From assembly GCA_046498185.1 (NCBI GenBank), contig JAWOBE010000032.1, positions 21,259 to 85,258 of the forward strand: a stretch of DNA of 64,000 nt, written 5' to 3'. This DNA is from CAYXDR01 sp046498185 (GTDB lineage: Bacteria > Desulfobacterota > DSM-4660 > Desulfatiglandales > Desulfatiglandaceae). The translations under genes were made by a program, and so were the position numbers. This document shows, piece by piece, positions 27,060 through 34,996 of this stretch. Numbering within the stretch: the stretch's first letter is position 1; every line of letters starts with the position of its first letter. Below the pieces are notes generated by a model. It was given only the letters and a program-made list of their open reading frames with translations, had not been told where the DNA came from and searched no databases.

Positions 27060-28016
27060 TCACAGGTCCTCGGGTGTAAAAGTCACCACATCCGCGATTT
27101 CATTTGTGTTGCTGAAAACCATCACAAGCCGGTCTACACCGAGCGCTATCCCCGCCGCTTCGGGCATGTGAGCCAGGGCTTCGAGAAATTTAACGGGTTT
27201 CGGGTACGGGGGCTTGCCGACCTTTCTACGCATGGTTTCAGCTTCGATGAATCTCGTTTCCTGCTCCACCGGGTCGGTAAGTTCACTGAAACCGTTCGCC
27301 AGTTCCATCCCGCCTATATATAGTTCAAACCGCTCAGCCACCGAATGATCGGTCGGGCTTGTCCTGGCGAGAGCGGCCATCGATGCAGGATAATCACAAA
27401 GGAAGGCAGGTTTTTCAATTCCCAGCCTCGGCTCGATGTCCCGTACCATGATTTCGTCGAACAGATCTTCCTGGATTGCATCTTCCAGCGACACAGTGGA
27501 ATGCCTGGCGAAAGCTTCCTTTACCGAAATCCGGGGCCACGGCGGATTCATATCAACGGTTTTTCCGGAGAAAAAAATACGCCGGCCCGCTTTTAACCCG
27601 TCCGACACGGCACAGATCAAAGCCTCGGTCTCGTTCATCAGGCTCCGGTAGCCGCAACCCGACCGGTACCATTCAAGCATTGTGAATTCCGGGATGTGAA
27701 GAGACCCCCGCTCACCGGCTCGAAAGCATTTACAGATTTGAAAAATTTTGGAATAACCCGCGGCCAGCAGCCGTTTCATACACAGCTCAGGAGATGTATG
27801 AAGAAACATGCCGCCTGCTGAAACGGCGTCTATATAAGGTTCGGGAGCCGGTGCAGGGACCATGAACGGCGTTTCCACTTCCAGGTAACCACGGCGGGTG
27901 AAAAAATCTCGAAGAGCCGAACACACCTGGGCCCTCAGAGCCAGATTTGCGGCTTTCGAAGCCAGGGATTGAAGGTCGACGTCGCCGCTGGGGTCAGTCT
28001 TTGACTCTGGTGACAT
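27060..28016 (-). CDS. epmA: EpmA (PoxA/GenX), EF-P lysine--lysyl transferase
   Basis: A 318-residue class II lysyl-tRNA-synthetase paralogue without the anticodon-binding domain: motif 2 region FRAGERGSLHIPEFTMLEWY and motif 3 GIALGVDRLVM. EpmA activates (R)-beta-lysine and attaches it to the conserved lysine of EF-P. The ATG at 28016 overlaps the end of efp by 23 bases, so the target and its modifier are co-translated. The frame is open to a TTG at 28037, but ATG fits the family start. A KamA-type enzyme that could supply beta-lysine lies 9.5 kb away. Confidence 0.92.
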   Translation of the reverse strand: MSPESKTDPSGDVDLQSLASKAANLALRAQVCSALRDFFTRRGYLEVETPFMVPAPAPEPYIDAVSAGGMFLHTSPELCMKRLLAAGYSKIFQICKCFRAGERGSLHIPEFTMLEWYRSGCGYRSLMNETEALICAVSDGLKAGRRIFFSGKTVDMNPPWPRISVKEAFARHSTVSLEDAIQEDLFDEIMVRDIEPRLGIEKPAFLCDYPASMAALARTSPTDHSVAERFELYIGGMELANGFSELTDPVEQETRFIEAETMRRKVGKPPYPKPVKFLEALAHMPEAAGIALGVDRLVMVFSNTNEIADVVTFTPEDL

Positions 28017-28557
28017 ATTCACCGGTTCTCGTATCAACGGTTATTTTTTCGCCCTCTTCGATGAACGGAGGAACTCTGAGCACATACCCTGTTTCGAGAG
28101 TTACCGGTTTTGTGTCTCCCGCAACCGAGTCGCCTTTAGCCCAAGGGTCGGCCTGGGTTACGGTAAAGTTTACGAAATTAGGCAGCGTGATTCCGATTGC
28201 CTGCGTGCGGAAAAAAAGTATGTCCACTTCAAGGTTGTCTATCAAATAGTTGACTGCATCTCCTACCTGCTCGGCTGTCAGAAAGCTTTGTTCGTAGGTT
28301 TGAAGATCCATGAAGCAGTATTCGTTATCCTGGCTGTAGAGAAATTGCATTGTTCGTTCTTCGAGTTCTGCGGGCGGGAAGGTGTCTACCGAACGATAGG
28401 TTTTGTCTATGATAACGCCGGTTATCATGTTCTTGAGTTTGCATCGATAGAGCGCCTGCCCTTTGCCGGGTTTAGAGAACTGAAAATCCACGATGATATA
28501 TGGCTCATCGTCCAGCAGCAGTTTCAAGCCTTTTCTTAAATCGCTGGCATTATACAT
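27994..28557 (-). CDS. efp: Translation elongation factor P
   Basis: A 187-residue EF-P, complete, with the three beta-barrel domains. The modifiable residue is Lys32 in SKPGKGQA, flanked by the usual loop, so it is a lysine-type EF-P, fitting with EpmA downstream. EF-P relieves ribosome stalling at polyproline. It overlaps epmA by 23 bases and is the upstream member of the pair. Confidence 0.96.
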   Translation of the reverse strand: MYNASDLRKGLKLLLDDEPYIIVDFQFSKPGKGQALYRCKLKNMITGVIIDKTYRSVDTFPPAELEERTMQFLYSQDNEYCFMDLQTYEQSFLTAEQVGDAVNYLIDNLEVDILFFRTQAIGITLPNFVNFTVTQADPWAKGDSVAGDTKPVTLETGYVLRVPPFIEEGEKITVDTRTGEYVTRVKD

Positions 28558-28716
28558 TATGGTTCACATCTCCTTTTGTGTTTTGTCACGGGAAAGCCCC
28601 GGACGGCACATTCGGTTACATAGGGTGAATTATACAAAATAGATATCGCTTATATATTAAAGAACATCCAGTGCGGTCAAGGGAAAAGCTCTTGAGACAT
28701 TGAATGGGTCGCAGTA

Positions 28717-28885
28717 AACTTGACGGGTTCGTAAAAAGTAGCATCCCTGCCTTATCGGCGTCGGGGTCGGGATCGGTATCGGGGTCGAAAAGCCCGCCGA
28801 TCAACGTCCGATACCGATGCCGATAGCGACCCCGACCCCGAGGAACAGGGTTGTTTTGACGTTTTACGACGCCGTAAAACTCATT
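28717..28885. repeat. Dispersed repeat, copy B, with large inverted arms
   Basis: Within the 332-base non-coding gap between efp and the radical SAM gene. It opens with GACGGGTTCGTAAAAAG and holds TCGGGATCGGTATCGGGGTCG, whose rough reverse complement CGATACCGATGCCGATAGCG follows about 25 bases later, then the shared tail (ACCCCGAGGAACAGGGTTG plus GTTTTACGAC-GCCGTAAAAC). The transcript would fold into a long imperfect hairpin. The tail matches the copy at 15841. No gene. Confidence 0.6.
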
Positions 28886-28889
28886 AAAA

Positions 28890-30245
28890 TTATGTATTTT
28901 GACGAAGGGTGCTGCGTACCTTTTTGACCAGCTGTTTGAGATGCGGCATTTCACCCCGGTGCGCTTCCCAGCAGGGAAGGACGGTGTTGTTTTGGAGCAA
29001 AGGTTCTGTTCGGATTTCATCTCCGGCGCAGGCTACAGCCTGCTCCCAAAGGGCCGTGTGGGGCAGGGGTGAGTATTCCGCGAGAAAGGGCATGAAACCA
29101 AGCTTGCCTGCAAATATTATTGTATCTCTCACCGAGGAAGGGGTTTGTCCGGGCAGACCTGCAAGGATATATGCTCCCAGCTCGTGGGGGTGGAAGCCTG
29201 CGTCCAAAAAGCAGGCCGCCGCCCGTTCCATGTCGCCGGATTTCATCTTGTTGTCAAGATTTGCGCGGAACGAGAAGTCGGCTGTCTCAAGCCCGAGCCG
29301 GATTGTTCTGAAGCCCGCCCTGCGCATCAGGCGGGCGAGATGTTTTGTAACGGCCGCTGCGTGCAATGCGTTGGGAGTATGGAAGCGGACCTTCAAATTG
29401 CGTCTCAAAATTTCTTCGAGCATAGGCTTTACATGGACTGTGGAGTTTACGAGCAACGCGTCGTCATAAAAGGCGAAGTCTTCAACTGAGTGGTGTTTAT
29501 GCCAGTATTGTATCTGCTCTACAATTTCCAGGGGATCGAATGCGCTGAAGTGCGGCTGGAGGAAAGAACTTGCGCAGTAGCGGCAGGAAAAAGGGCAGCC
29601 CCGCGTGGTCAGGAGGCAGATATAATCAATTTTCCAGAGCATGTCGAATGCGGGATAGGGATGCTCCACCGAAGACCCGGCTCCAGGAGCTTCGATGCCG
29701 AAGGCCGAAAGGGCCTTTGTCACATCGTTCGGTTCCCCGCCCGGTACAACGATGTCGGCGCCGCAGACGGACAAGGCGTGTTCGGAGCACAGGGTGGCGT
29801 ATATGCCCCCGAGTATCACGGGAACACCGGGGTGGACCTTCCTTATCAGGCTGATCAAGTCTTTGACCGCGGGGTACCAATATGTCATTATCGATGTGAC
29901 CAGAACGGCTGCAGGTCTGGCAACGCTCTTCAGTTTTTTTTCGACCAGGTCGGGCGGCAGCCCGTAACGGTGAAACGGGCGATTGAAACGGGCCAGCGGC
30001 TCCGGTACAGGAATCCGTTCCCGGGGGAATTTGCCGATCCCGTATGCTCTTCGCACCGGGGCTTTGATCTCGGAACGCGATGCGAGACCGGGGTCGTGAA
30101 TGTCCAGGCAGTCGATCAGCCGGACATCGAAACCCTTGCGCCGGAGCATGGATGCTATGGTGAGTAGACCCAGCGGTTTGGACCACATATCGTATGCGGC
30201 GAAATCGTATATCCATGGATTTATCAGAATCAACGAGCGAGCCAT
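28890..30245 (-). CDS. Cobalamin-binding-domain radical SAM protein (BchE-like class B)
   Basis: About 451 residues. The N-terminal ~180 residues form a Rossmann-type B12-binding-like domain (LINPW, LGLLTIASMLRRKG and VILGGIYATL). The radical SAM domain has the cluster motif CPFSCRYC near residues 217-224, then FYDDALLV and RLGLETAD. The usual cobalamin DXHXXG is not seen, so B12 binding is not certain. Such proteins methylate or rearrange lipids, tetrapyrroles or natural products. It stands alone on its strand; no biosynthetic partner is next to it. Confidence 0.85.
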   Translation of the reverse strand: MARSLILINPWIYDFAAYDMWSKPLGLLTIASMLRRKGFDVRLIDCLDIHDPGLASRSEIKAPVRRAYGIGKFPRERIPVPEPLARFNRPFHRYGLPPDLVEKKLKSVARPAAVLVTSIMTYWYPAVKDLISLIRKVHPGVPVILGGIYATLCSEHALSVCGADIVVPGGEPNDVTKALSAFGIEAPGAGSSVEHPYPAFDMLWKIDYICLLTTRGCPFSCRYCASSFLQPHFSAFDPLEIVEQIQYWHKHHSVEDFAFYDDALLVNSTVHVKPMLEEILRRNLKVRFHTPNALHAAAVTKHLARLMRRAGFRTIRLGLETADFSFRANLDNKMKSGDMERAAACFLDAGFHPHELGAYILAGLPGQTPSSVRDTIIFAGKLGFMPFLAEYSPLPHTALWEQAVACAGDEIRTEPLLQNNTVLPCWEAHRGEMPHLKQLVKKVRSTLRQNT

Positions 30246-30377
30246 GTTTTTTTATCGAGGCAAGCGCAATTTTTTGAACGATCAACCTGCCGTTGAATAT
30301 CCAGCCGAAAAAAAGACGGGTTTGGTCCGGGTCGCTCTTCCCGGGGTTGTTTTTAATGTAAAGGAGTCGCAAAACTC

Positions 30378-30827
30378 ATGAGAGCCGTGGTTCAGAGAGT
30401 AAAAGAGAGCCGGGTGGAAGTCAAGGGTGAGACAGTCGGGGCGATAGGAAACGGCGTCCTGGTCCTGCTGGGAGTCGGCGCGGCTGACACCGAGAAGGAT
30501 GCGGAGTATCTGGCCGGTAAAATAGCAGATCTGAGAATTTTCCCCGATGCGGAGGGGCGGATGAACCTGTCGCTTCTTGAAACTGGTGGAGCTGCGCTGG
30601 TGGTGAGCCAATTCACGCTTCTGGGAGACTGCCGCAAGGGCAGGCGGCCCTCCTTCGCCTCTGCGGCGCCGCCTGAAATTGCCCGTTTGCTTTATGAGCA
30701 TTTTATGCTTGTTCTTCGTGCCCGCGGAATCGAGGTTTCATCCGGGATATTCCAGGAGATGATGGATGTTTACTTGATGAACGACGGCCCGGTGACGATT
30801 TTACTGGACAGTCAAAAACGTTTCTGA
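30378..30827 (+). CDS. dtd: D-aminoacyl-tRNA deacylase
   Basis: A 149-residue protein matching Dtd throughout: [13 protein letters not shown] at the N-terminus, the [17 protein letters not shown] catalytic region, and the C-terminal [11 protein letters not shown] with the Gly-Pro pair used to read D-residues. It frees tRNA from D-amino acids. AAGGAG precedes the ATG. Confidence 0.96.
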   Translation: MRAVVQRVKESRVEVKGETVGAIGNGVLVLLGVGAADTEKDAEYLAGKIADLRIFPDAEGRMNLSLLETGGAALVVSQFTLLGDCRKGRRPSFASAAPPEIARLLYEHFMLVLRARGIEVSSGIFQEMMDVYLMNDGPVTILLDSQKRF

Positions 30828-30844
30828 ACCAAAGGAGTGTGGGT

Positions 30845-31672
30845 ATGAAAGCGACATCGGACGGAGTTTCTTCGGGCCGGGAGAACCGGGAAAAGCTTCC
30901 GGATCTGTTCGGAAAGCTGCAGAAAACCGTTCCCCGGAGAAAGGCGGAGTCTCGTCCCTCCCAGTCTCCTCGCCCCTCGATGGAAAATGGGGGTCCGCGG
31001 ACCGTTGAGAGGGACCCAATCGAACCGGCCGGGCCGAGCCGGGCATTTGGCATCCTTCGACTGGTGCTTTTCATCGTGGCGGTGATCTGGGTGCTTGCGG
31101 GCGTTTATAAGACCCCGATTTTGGCGACTGTGGGGCGGCTCCTGATCGTATCCCATCCGCTCGAACAGGCCGACCTGGCCGTTTGTCTGGGAGGAAGCCC
31201 CGTCGATCGCGGTCTGGAAGCGGCGGAACTCGTGAAGGAAGGGTATGCCCCCCGCATTTTTATTTCCCGCGGGGAGCCTCCCGAGGCCATTGAAATACTT
31301 CGTTCCAGAGGAGTTGATTTTCCGGAAAACCGACAGCTGACATACGAAATGCTCAAGGATCTCGGTTTAAGTTCGGAGTCATTGGTGGTTTCGGATGAGG
31401 CGGTGTCTTCGACAGCTGAGGAAGCGGAGCAGCTGCGCAGGCTGGCTCTTGCCGAAGGCTTTTCTCACCTGATAGTCGTTACTTCACCTCAACACACCCG
31501 GCGAGCCTGGATAGCGTTTCGTCACATGTTCAAAGATAGTGGGGTTTCGGTGAGCATCCGCCCTGCGCGTTTTTCCGCCTTCGACCCGGAGAACTGGTGG
31601 AAAAAGCACCGTTACGCACGGCAGGTTGTATTGGAATACATGAAGATCTTGTGGTACTTATGGATACTGTGA
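30845..31672 (+). CDS. YdcF/ElyC-family (DUF218) membrane protein
   Basis: About 275 residues. Residues ~1-60 are charged and low-complexity, one membrane helix follows (LVLFIVAVIWVLAGVY), then a DUF218 alpha/beta domain with LAVCLGGSPVDRG, RIFISRGEPPEA and VVTSPQHTRRA. Some relatives (ElyC, SanA) act in envelope polysaccharide or lipid-carrier metabolism. A GTG at 30839 is in frame, but ATG 30845 is correctly spaced from AAGGAG. The long cytoplasmic-side N-terminal tail is unusual for the family. Confidence 0.8.
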   Translation: MKATSDGVSSGRENREKLPDLFGKLQKTVPRRKAESRPSQSPRPSMENGGPRTVERDPIEPAGPSRAFGILRLVLFIVAVIWVLAGVYKTPILATVGRLLIVSHPLEQADLAVCLGGSPVDRGLEAAELVKEGYAPRIFISRGEPPEAIEILRSRGVDFPENRQLTYEMLKDLGLSSESLVVSDEAVSSTAEEAEQLRRLALAEGFSHLIVVTSPQHTRRAWIAFRHMFKDSGVSVSIRPARFSAFDPENWWKKHRYARQVVLEYMKILWYLWIL

Positions 31673-31694
31673 GCAAAAGAGGCAATGAAGAAAT

Positions 31695-32444
31695 TCAAAG
31701 GGATCTACGGGCCCACAGCATGTGGCCTTCGGTGTTTATGTCGAACCCGCCGCCCTTGAGATAGTCCGCCATGGATTTCATGTTATGATCCGGGCCGGTT
31801 CCCTGGTGAACTTCCATTGCGATTTTCTCAACTCGCGCCAAATATTCCGGAGGGCAGCGGTACAGGATTTCGTATTCGGATCCCTCGCAGTCGAGCTTCA
31901 GGAGGTCGATTTTTTCCAGGTTATGTTTTTTAAAAAGATCCTCCAGCGTGATGCATTCGACTTCAAGCGGAATCCTCCCGTCTAGGGGGAAGACCGTCGC
32001 AGCGGTGGTGAAAGCGTTTTCCGTTTCTATAAGAAGTTTCATGCTTCCTGTCGTGCCGTAAACGGCGACGGGTAGGACTGTTATGTCGATGTTCGGATTG
32101 ATTTCGGCGTTTCGCGATAGTTGTTCGAGGTTGGCCGGAATCGGTTCGCAGCAGATAATCCGGGCGCCGGGGCGCATCCGGGCGACATAAAGGCAGAAAA
32201 AGCCGGCGTTCGCGCCGATATCGACCACGACCGGCCGTTTGGGAAGCGGTTCCTCCAGGCCTTGCAGGTAGCAGTTTTCGAGGAAAATTTCCTTAAACTC
32301 GTGGTAGAGGCTTACCGGGACCTCCATTCTTAAATTATTCGGAAGGAGGAAAACGACCGGGTCTTCGCGGTTCACCCCCAACTTCACTGCGAAATGCTTC
32401 CACCAGTTGGAGATATTTGTTATCAGCCTGATATAACGTTTCAT
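31695..32444 (-). CDS. FkbM-family methyltransferase
   Basis: A 249-residue SAM-dependent methyltransferase: motif I VVDIGANAGFFCLYVA, followed by CCEPIPANLEQLSRN and LLKLDCEGSEYEILY, the signature of the FkbM family that O-methylates sugars or polyketides. It converges with the upstream YdcF-type gene and diverges from the glycosyltransferases, so it probably modifies a surface glycan (inference). Confidence 0.85.
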   Translation of the reverse strand: MKRYIRLITNISNWWKHFAVKLGVNREDPVVFLLPNNLRMEVPVSLYHEFKEIFLENCYLQGLEEPLPKRPVVVDIGANAGFFCLYVARMRPGARIICCEPIPANLEQLSRNAEINPNIDITVLPVAVYGTTGSMKLLIETENAFTTAATVFPLDGRIPLEVECITLEDLFKKHNLEKIDLLKLDCEGSEYEILYRCPPEYLARVEKIAMEVHQGTGPDHNMKSMADYLKGGGFDINTEGHMLWARRSL

Positions 32445-32706
32445 TTCTGCAATTCAACTCCGATATGAACCCGGACTTTTGAGAACAGTGTCAGACAGTG
32501 GAGCAGTTTGAAACGCTTCGGCGTCGAAAGGCCAGTCCAGGCTTTTCCATTGACCGGCAAACGGCTCTCCCCTATAATCCACAGCGTCTATTATGCTTTT
32601 CAACCATGGATAAAACAAGAGCTTTTTGTTTCCAAGCACGTGTTCCTGAACCCTGCCCGGCCGGCGCCGTGTTTTTTTGATCCCTGATTGCGGGAGAGCT
32701 GAAGAG

Positions 32707-33459
32707 ATGATTTCGGCATGTGTGATATGCTTAAACGAAGAGTCTAACATAGCGCGTTGTCTTTCCAGCCTCGAAGGGATGGATGAGGTGGTTGTCGTGG
32801 ATTCGGGGAGCAGCGACCGGACCGTAGAAATCGCGAGATCTTATACGAATGCGGTGTTTCACAGAGATTGGACGGGTTATGCCGATCAAAAAAATTTCGC
32901 AATGTCCCAGGCAAGAGGAGATTGGATTTTAAGTGTGGATGCTGATGAGGAGGTTTCTCCGGACTTGAAAAAGGAAATAGATATGGTTCTCTTGTCCAAT
33001 CCGCAGGATGCCGGTTTCAGAATTCCCCGCAGGTCTTTTTACCAGGGCAGGTGGATTAACCACAGCGGTTTTTATCCGGACAGGCAGCTTCGGCTGTTTC
33101 GGCGCGAGCAAGCCCGGTGGGTTGGCCGACGGGTTCACGAGAGGGTGGAAGTGGACGGCCCGGTCGGAAAACTCAAAAGTGACCTTCTGCATTACCCTTA
33201 CAAGGGAGTGATATCCGGCCAGTTGAAGACGGTTGATGCGTTTTCCACGCTTTTTGCGAAGGATCTCCGGGATCGGGGTGCCGGCTTCCACCTGTGGCTT
33301 CTCGTCGTACGCCCTATCTTCAAGTTCCTGGAAGTCTATATTTTGAAAAAGGGCTTCCTTGACGGTGTCCCTGGATTGATTATCGCGGTAACATCGGCCT
33401 ACGCGCTGTTCGTCCGCTACGTTAAAGTGCGTGAGATGGAAAAAGGCATCGGCCATTAA
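32707..33459 (+). CDS. Family 2 glycosyltransferase (WaaE/KdtX-like)
   Basis: A 250-residue GT2 enzyme with a cytoplasmic catalytic domain: ICLNEESNIARCL, VVVDSGSSDRTVEIA and the metal motif DADEE. The C-terminal region has a hydrophobic stretch (LDGVPGLIIAVTSAYALFV) that may associate with the membrane. This form resembles the core lipopolysaccharide beta-1,4-glucosyltransferase WaaE. ATG 32707 is preferred over the upstream TTG at 32677. It ends two bases before the next GT2. Confidence 0.87.
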   Translation: MISACVICLNEESNIARCLSSLEGMDEVVVVDSGSSDRTVEIARSYTNAVFHRDWTGYADQKNFAMSQARGDWILSVDADEEVSPDLKKEIDMVLLSNPQDAGFRIPRRSFYQGRWINHSGFYPDRQLRLFRREQARWVGRRVHERVEVDGPVGKLKSDLLHYPYKGVISGQLKTVDAFSTLFAKDLRDRGAGFHLWLLVVRPIFKFLEVYILKKGFLDGVPGLIIAVTSAYALFVRYVKVREMEKGIGH

Positions 33460-33460
33460 T

Positions 33461-34336
33461 ATGCAGCCTGATTTGTCGGTAATTGTCGTAAGCTACAACA
33501 CATCGGATTATCTCGGAGTATGCCTTGAGTCTATTCGGAGACAGACCGGAGCAGTGCATCAGACCTTTGTGGTCGACAATGCCAGCGTCGATGGCAGTGT
33601 GGAGATGGTCAGGCGACGGTTTCCGTGGGTTTCCTTGATCGCAAATCAACATAACGCAGGTTTTGCGCGAGCGAACAACCAGGCTTTGAGCCGCTGCCAA
33701 GGGCGGTATATCTTGTATTTGAACCCCGACACCGAACTCAGGGATAATTCGCTCGCTCGTATGACGGCCTATATGGATGCGAACAAGCAGGTTGGCCTGG
33801 CCGGTTGCAGGTTGGTGAATCCGGACGGTTCCCCCCAGTCTTCTATGGAGGTGCGCTACCCGGGGCAGAAATACGCCGCGGGTGAACTGGAAGGCCTGTG
33901 TGGTCCTATCGCATGGGTGATGGGGGCCGCGATGGTGGCGGAGGCCGGGCTTATGAAGACTTTGGGCGGCTTCGACGAACGTTTCTTTATATACGGAGAG
34001 GATGCTGATCTGTGCCTCCGCGTGAGGAAGGCCGGGTTGCAGATAGGCTATATTGACGATGCGGTGGTGGTCCACTGGGGCGGGCGCAGCGAACGCAACA
34101 ATGAACCTTTGGAAGTCTGGACCAGGAAGTTTGCCGCCGAAATGATGTTTTTTCGGACGCATTACTCGAAAAAGGCCGTTCGTGCAATTCGGCGTGCCCA
34201 CTTGATGAAAGCGGCATGGAGGGTTGCAACAATAAAACTTGCGCTTCTTTTCATCAGGGAGAAGACCGGCGCGCTGGCAAAACTCGAGCGGTACCGGCAC
34301 GTTATAAAGGTTTTGAGGAATAAAAGCGAACAATAA
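33461..34336 (+). CDS. Family 2 glycosyltransferase (rhamnosyltransferase-like)
   Basis: A 291-residue GT2 enzyme: VIVVSYNTSDYLGVCLES, FVVDNASVDGSVEMV, the metal motif NPDTE and the late GGFDERFFIYGEDADLCLR block typical of rhamnosyltransferases that extend lipopolysaccharide O-chains. The ATG follows the previous stop after one base, so the two glycosyltransferases are co-translated. The acceptor is unknown. Confidence 0.9.
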   Translation: MQPDLSVIVVSYNTSDYLGVCLESIRRQTGAVHQTFVVDNASVDGSVEMVRRRFPWVSLIANQHNAGFARANNQALSRCQGRYILYLNPDTELRDNSLARMTAYMDANKQVGLAGCRLVNPDGSPQSSMEVRYPGQKYAAGELEGLCGPIAWVMGAAMVAEAGLMKTLGGFDERFFIYGEDADLCLRVRKAGLQIGYIDDAVVVHWGGRSERNNEPLEVWTRKFAAEMMFFRTHYSKKAVRAIRRAHLMKAAWRVATIKLALLFIREKTGALAKLERYRHVIKVLRNKSEQ

Positions 34337-34564
34337 CCGCTTCCGGCCGCGCCGGGGGTTCCACCGCCTTTATTGGGCTTGAGGTAAGCTCGTTGTCAGT
34401 GGAGCGCAAGCGAAACGGTTGTCGTTGTCGTAATCGATCTCCCTTCGGTATCGGCGTCGGTATCGAGGTCCGAGTAGTTGGAGTGCCGAAATGAAATTTT
34501 GATCTGGCCCGCACGGCCGGTGTAAGTGTTGGTGGCGCCTGCGGCGCGGGATTTAAAATTTTAG

Positions 34565-34591
34565 ACAGGATTGACAGGATTGACAGGATGT
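34565..34591 (+). repeat. Three tandem 9-base repeats
   Basis: GACAGGATT, GACAGGATT, GACAGGATG in direct succession. Similar short tandem arrays are scattered in non-coding DNA of several deltaproteobacteria as I remember them. Not a CRISPR: units are too short and there are no spacers. Confidence 0.75.
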
Positions 34592-34815
34592 TGGCATCGC
34601 GCGGAGGCGCAAAACCGCCCCGGTTGAACACCCAAAGGGTCCCGGTTCAACGGGGTAAACAGAGAACAGAAGAAAAGAAGGATAGGAAACTCATCGGCAT
34701 AGCGCCTGCGGCGCGTGTTGGTGTTGGTGGCACCGCTGCGCGGTGGTGTAAGTGGTGAACCACCGGTGCCCTCGAAGCGAGGGTTCACCGATGAGAGATC
34801 TGATATTCCCCGTAG

Positions 34816-34835
34816 GTCGGGTTTCCATACCCGAC
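34816..34835. repeat. Hairpin GTCGGG-N8-CCCGAC
   Basis: Perfect six-pair stem (34816-34821 and 34830-34835) with an eight-base loop, in the repeat-rich gap; part of a REP-like pair with the element at 34848. Confidence 0.55.
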
Positions 34836-34847
34836 ACCTTCATGTTC

Positions 34848-34874
34848 TGTGGGAGCGGATTGTATTCGCGATAT
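34848..34874. repeat. REP-like element
   Basis: TGTGGGAGCGGATTG then TATTCGCGATAT resembles the TGTGGGAGCGG...CGCGAT REP sequences known in Pseudomonas and seen in other Proteobacteria. No RAYT transposase gene lies nearby. Confidence 0.4.
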
Positions 34875-34996
34875 CCTTATTCTAGGCGTCGGTATCGGCG
34901 TCGGCTGTTTTTAAGATAGTGTTTTTAACTCCGAATACATAACAGCTAAATGCTAATGGCTACCAGCTGATATGGCAGCTCCGGGAGTGGAGAAAA

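Larger units (their letters stand above)
34337..34996. repeat. Repeat-rich 660-base intergenic region
   Basis: No gene is supported here. It contains a TTCGGTATCGGCGTCGGT stretch near 34444 and GGCGTCGGTATCGGCGTCGG near 34886 (same degenerate family as at 28757), three tandem copies of GACAGGATT at 34565-34591, two copies of GCGCCTGCGGCGCG at 34535 and 34702, a hairpin (34816-34835) and a REP-like element (34848-34874). It looks like a collecting place for short mobile or palindromic elements. Confidence 0.7.

Noticed and set aside
34565..34591. Possible CRISPR array
   Set aside because: Units are nine bases and directly adjacent with no spacers; no cas genes are in the window.
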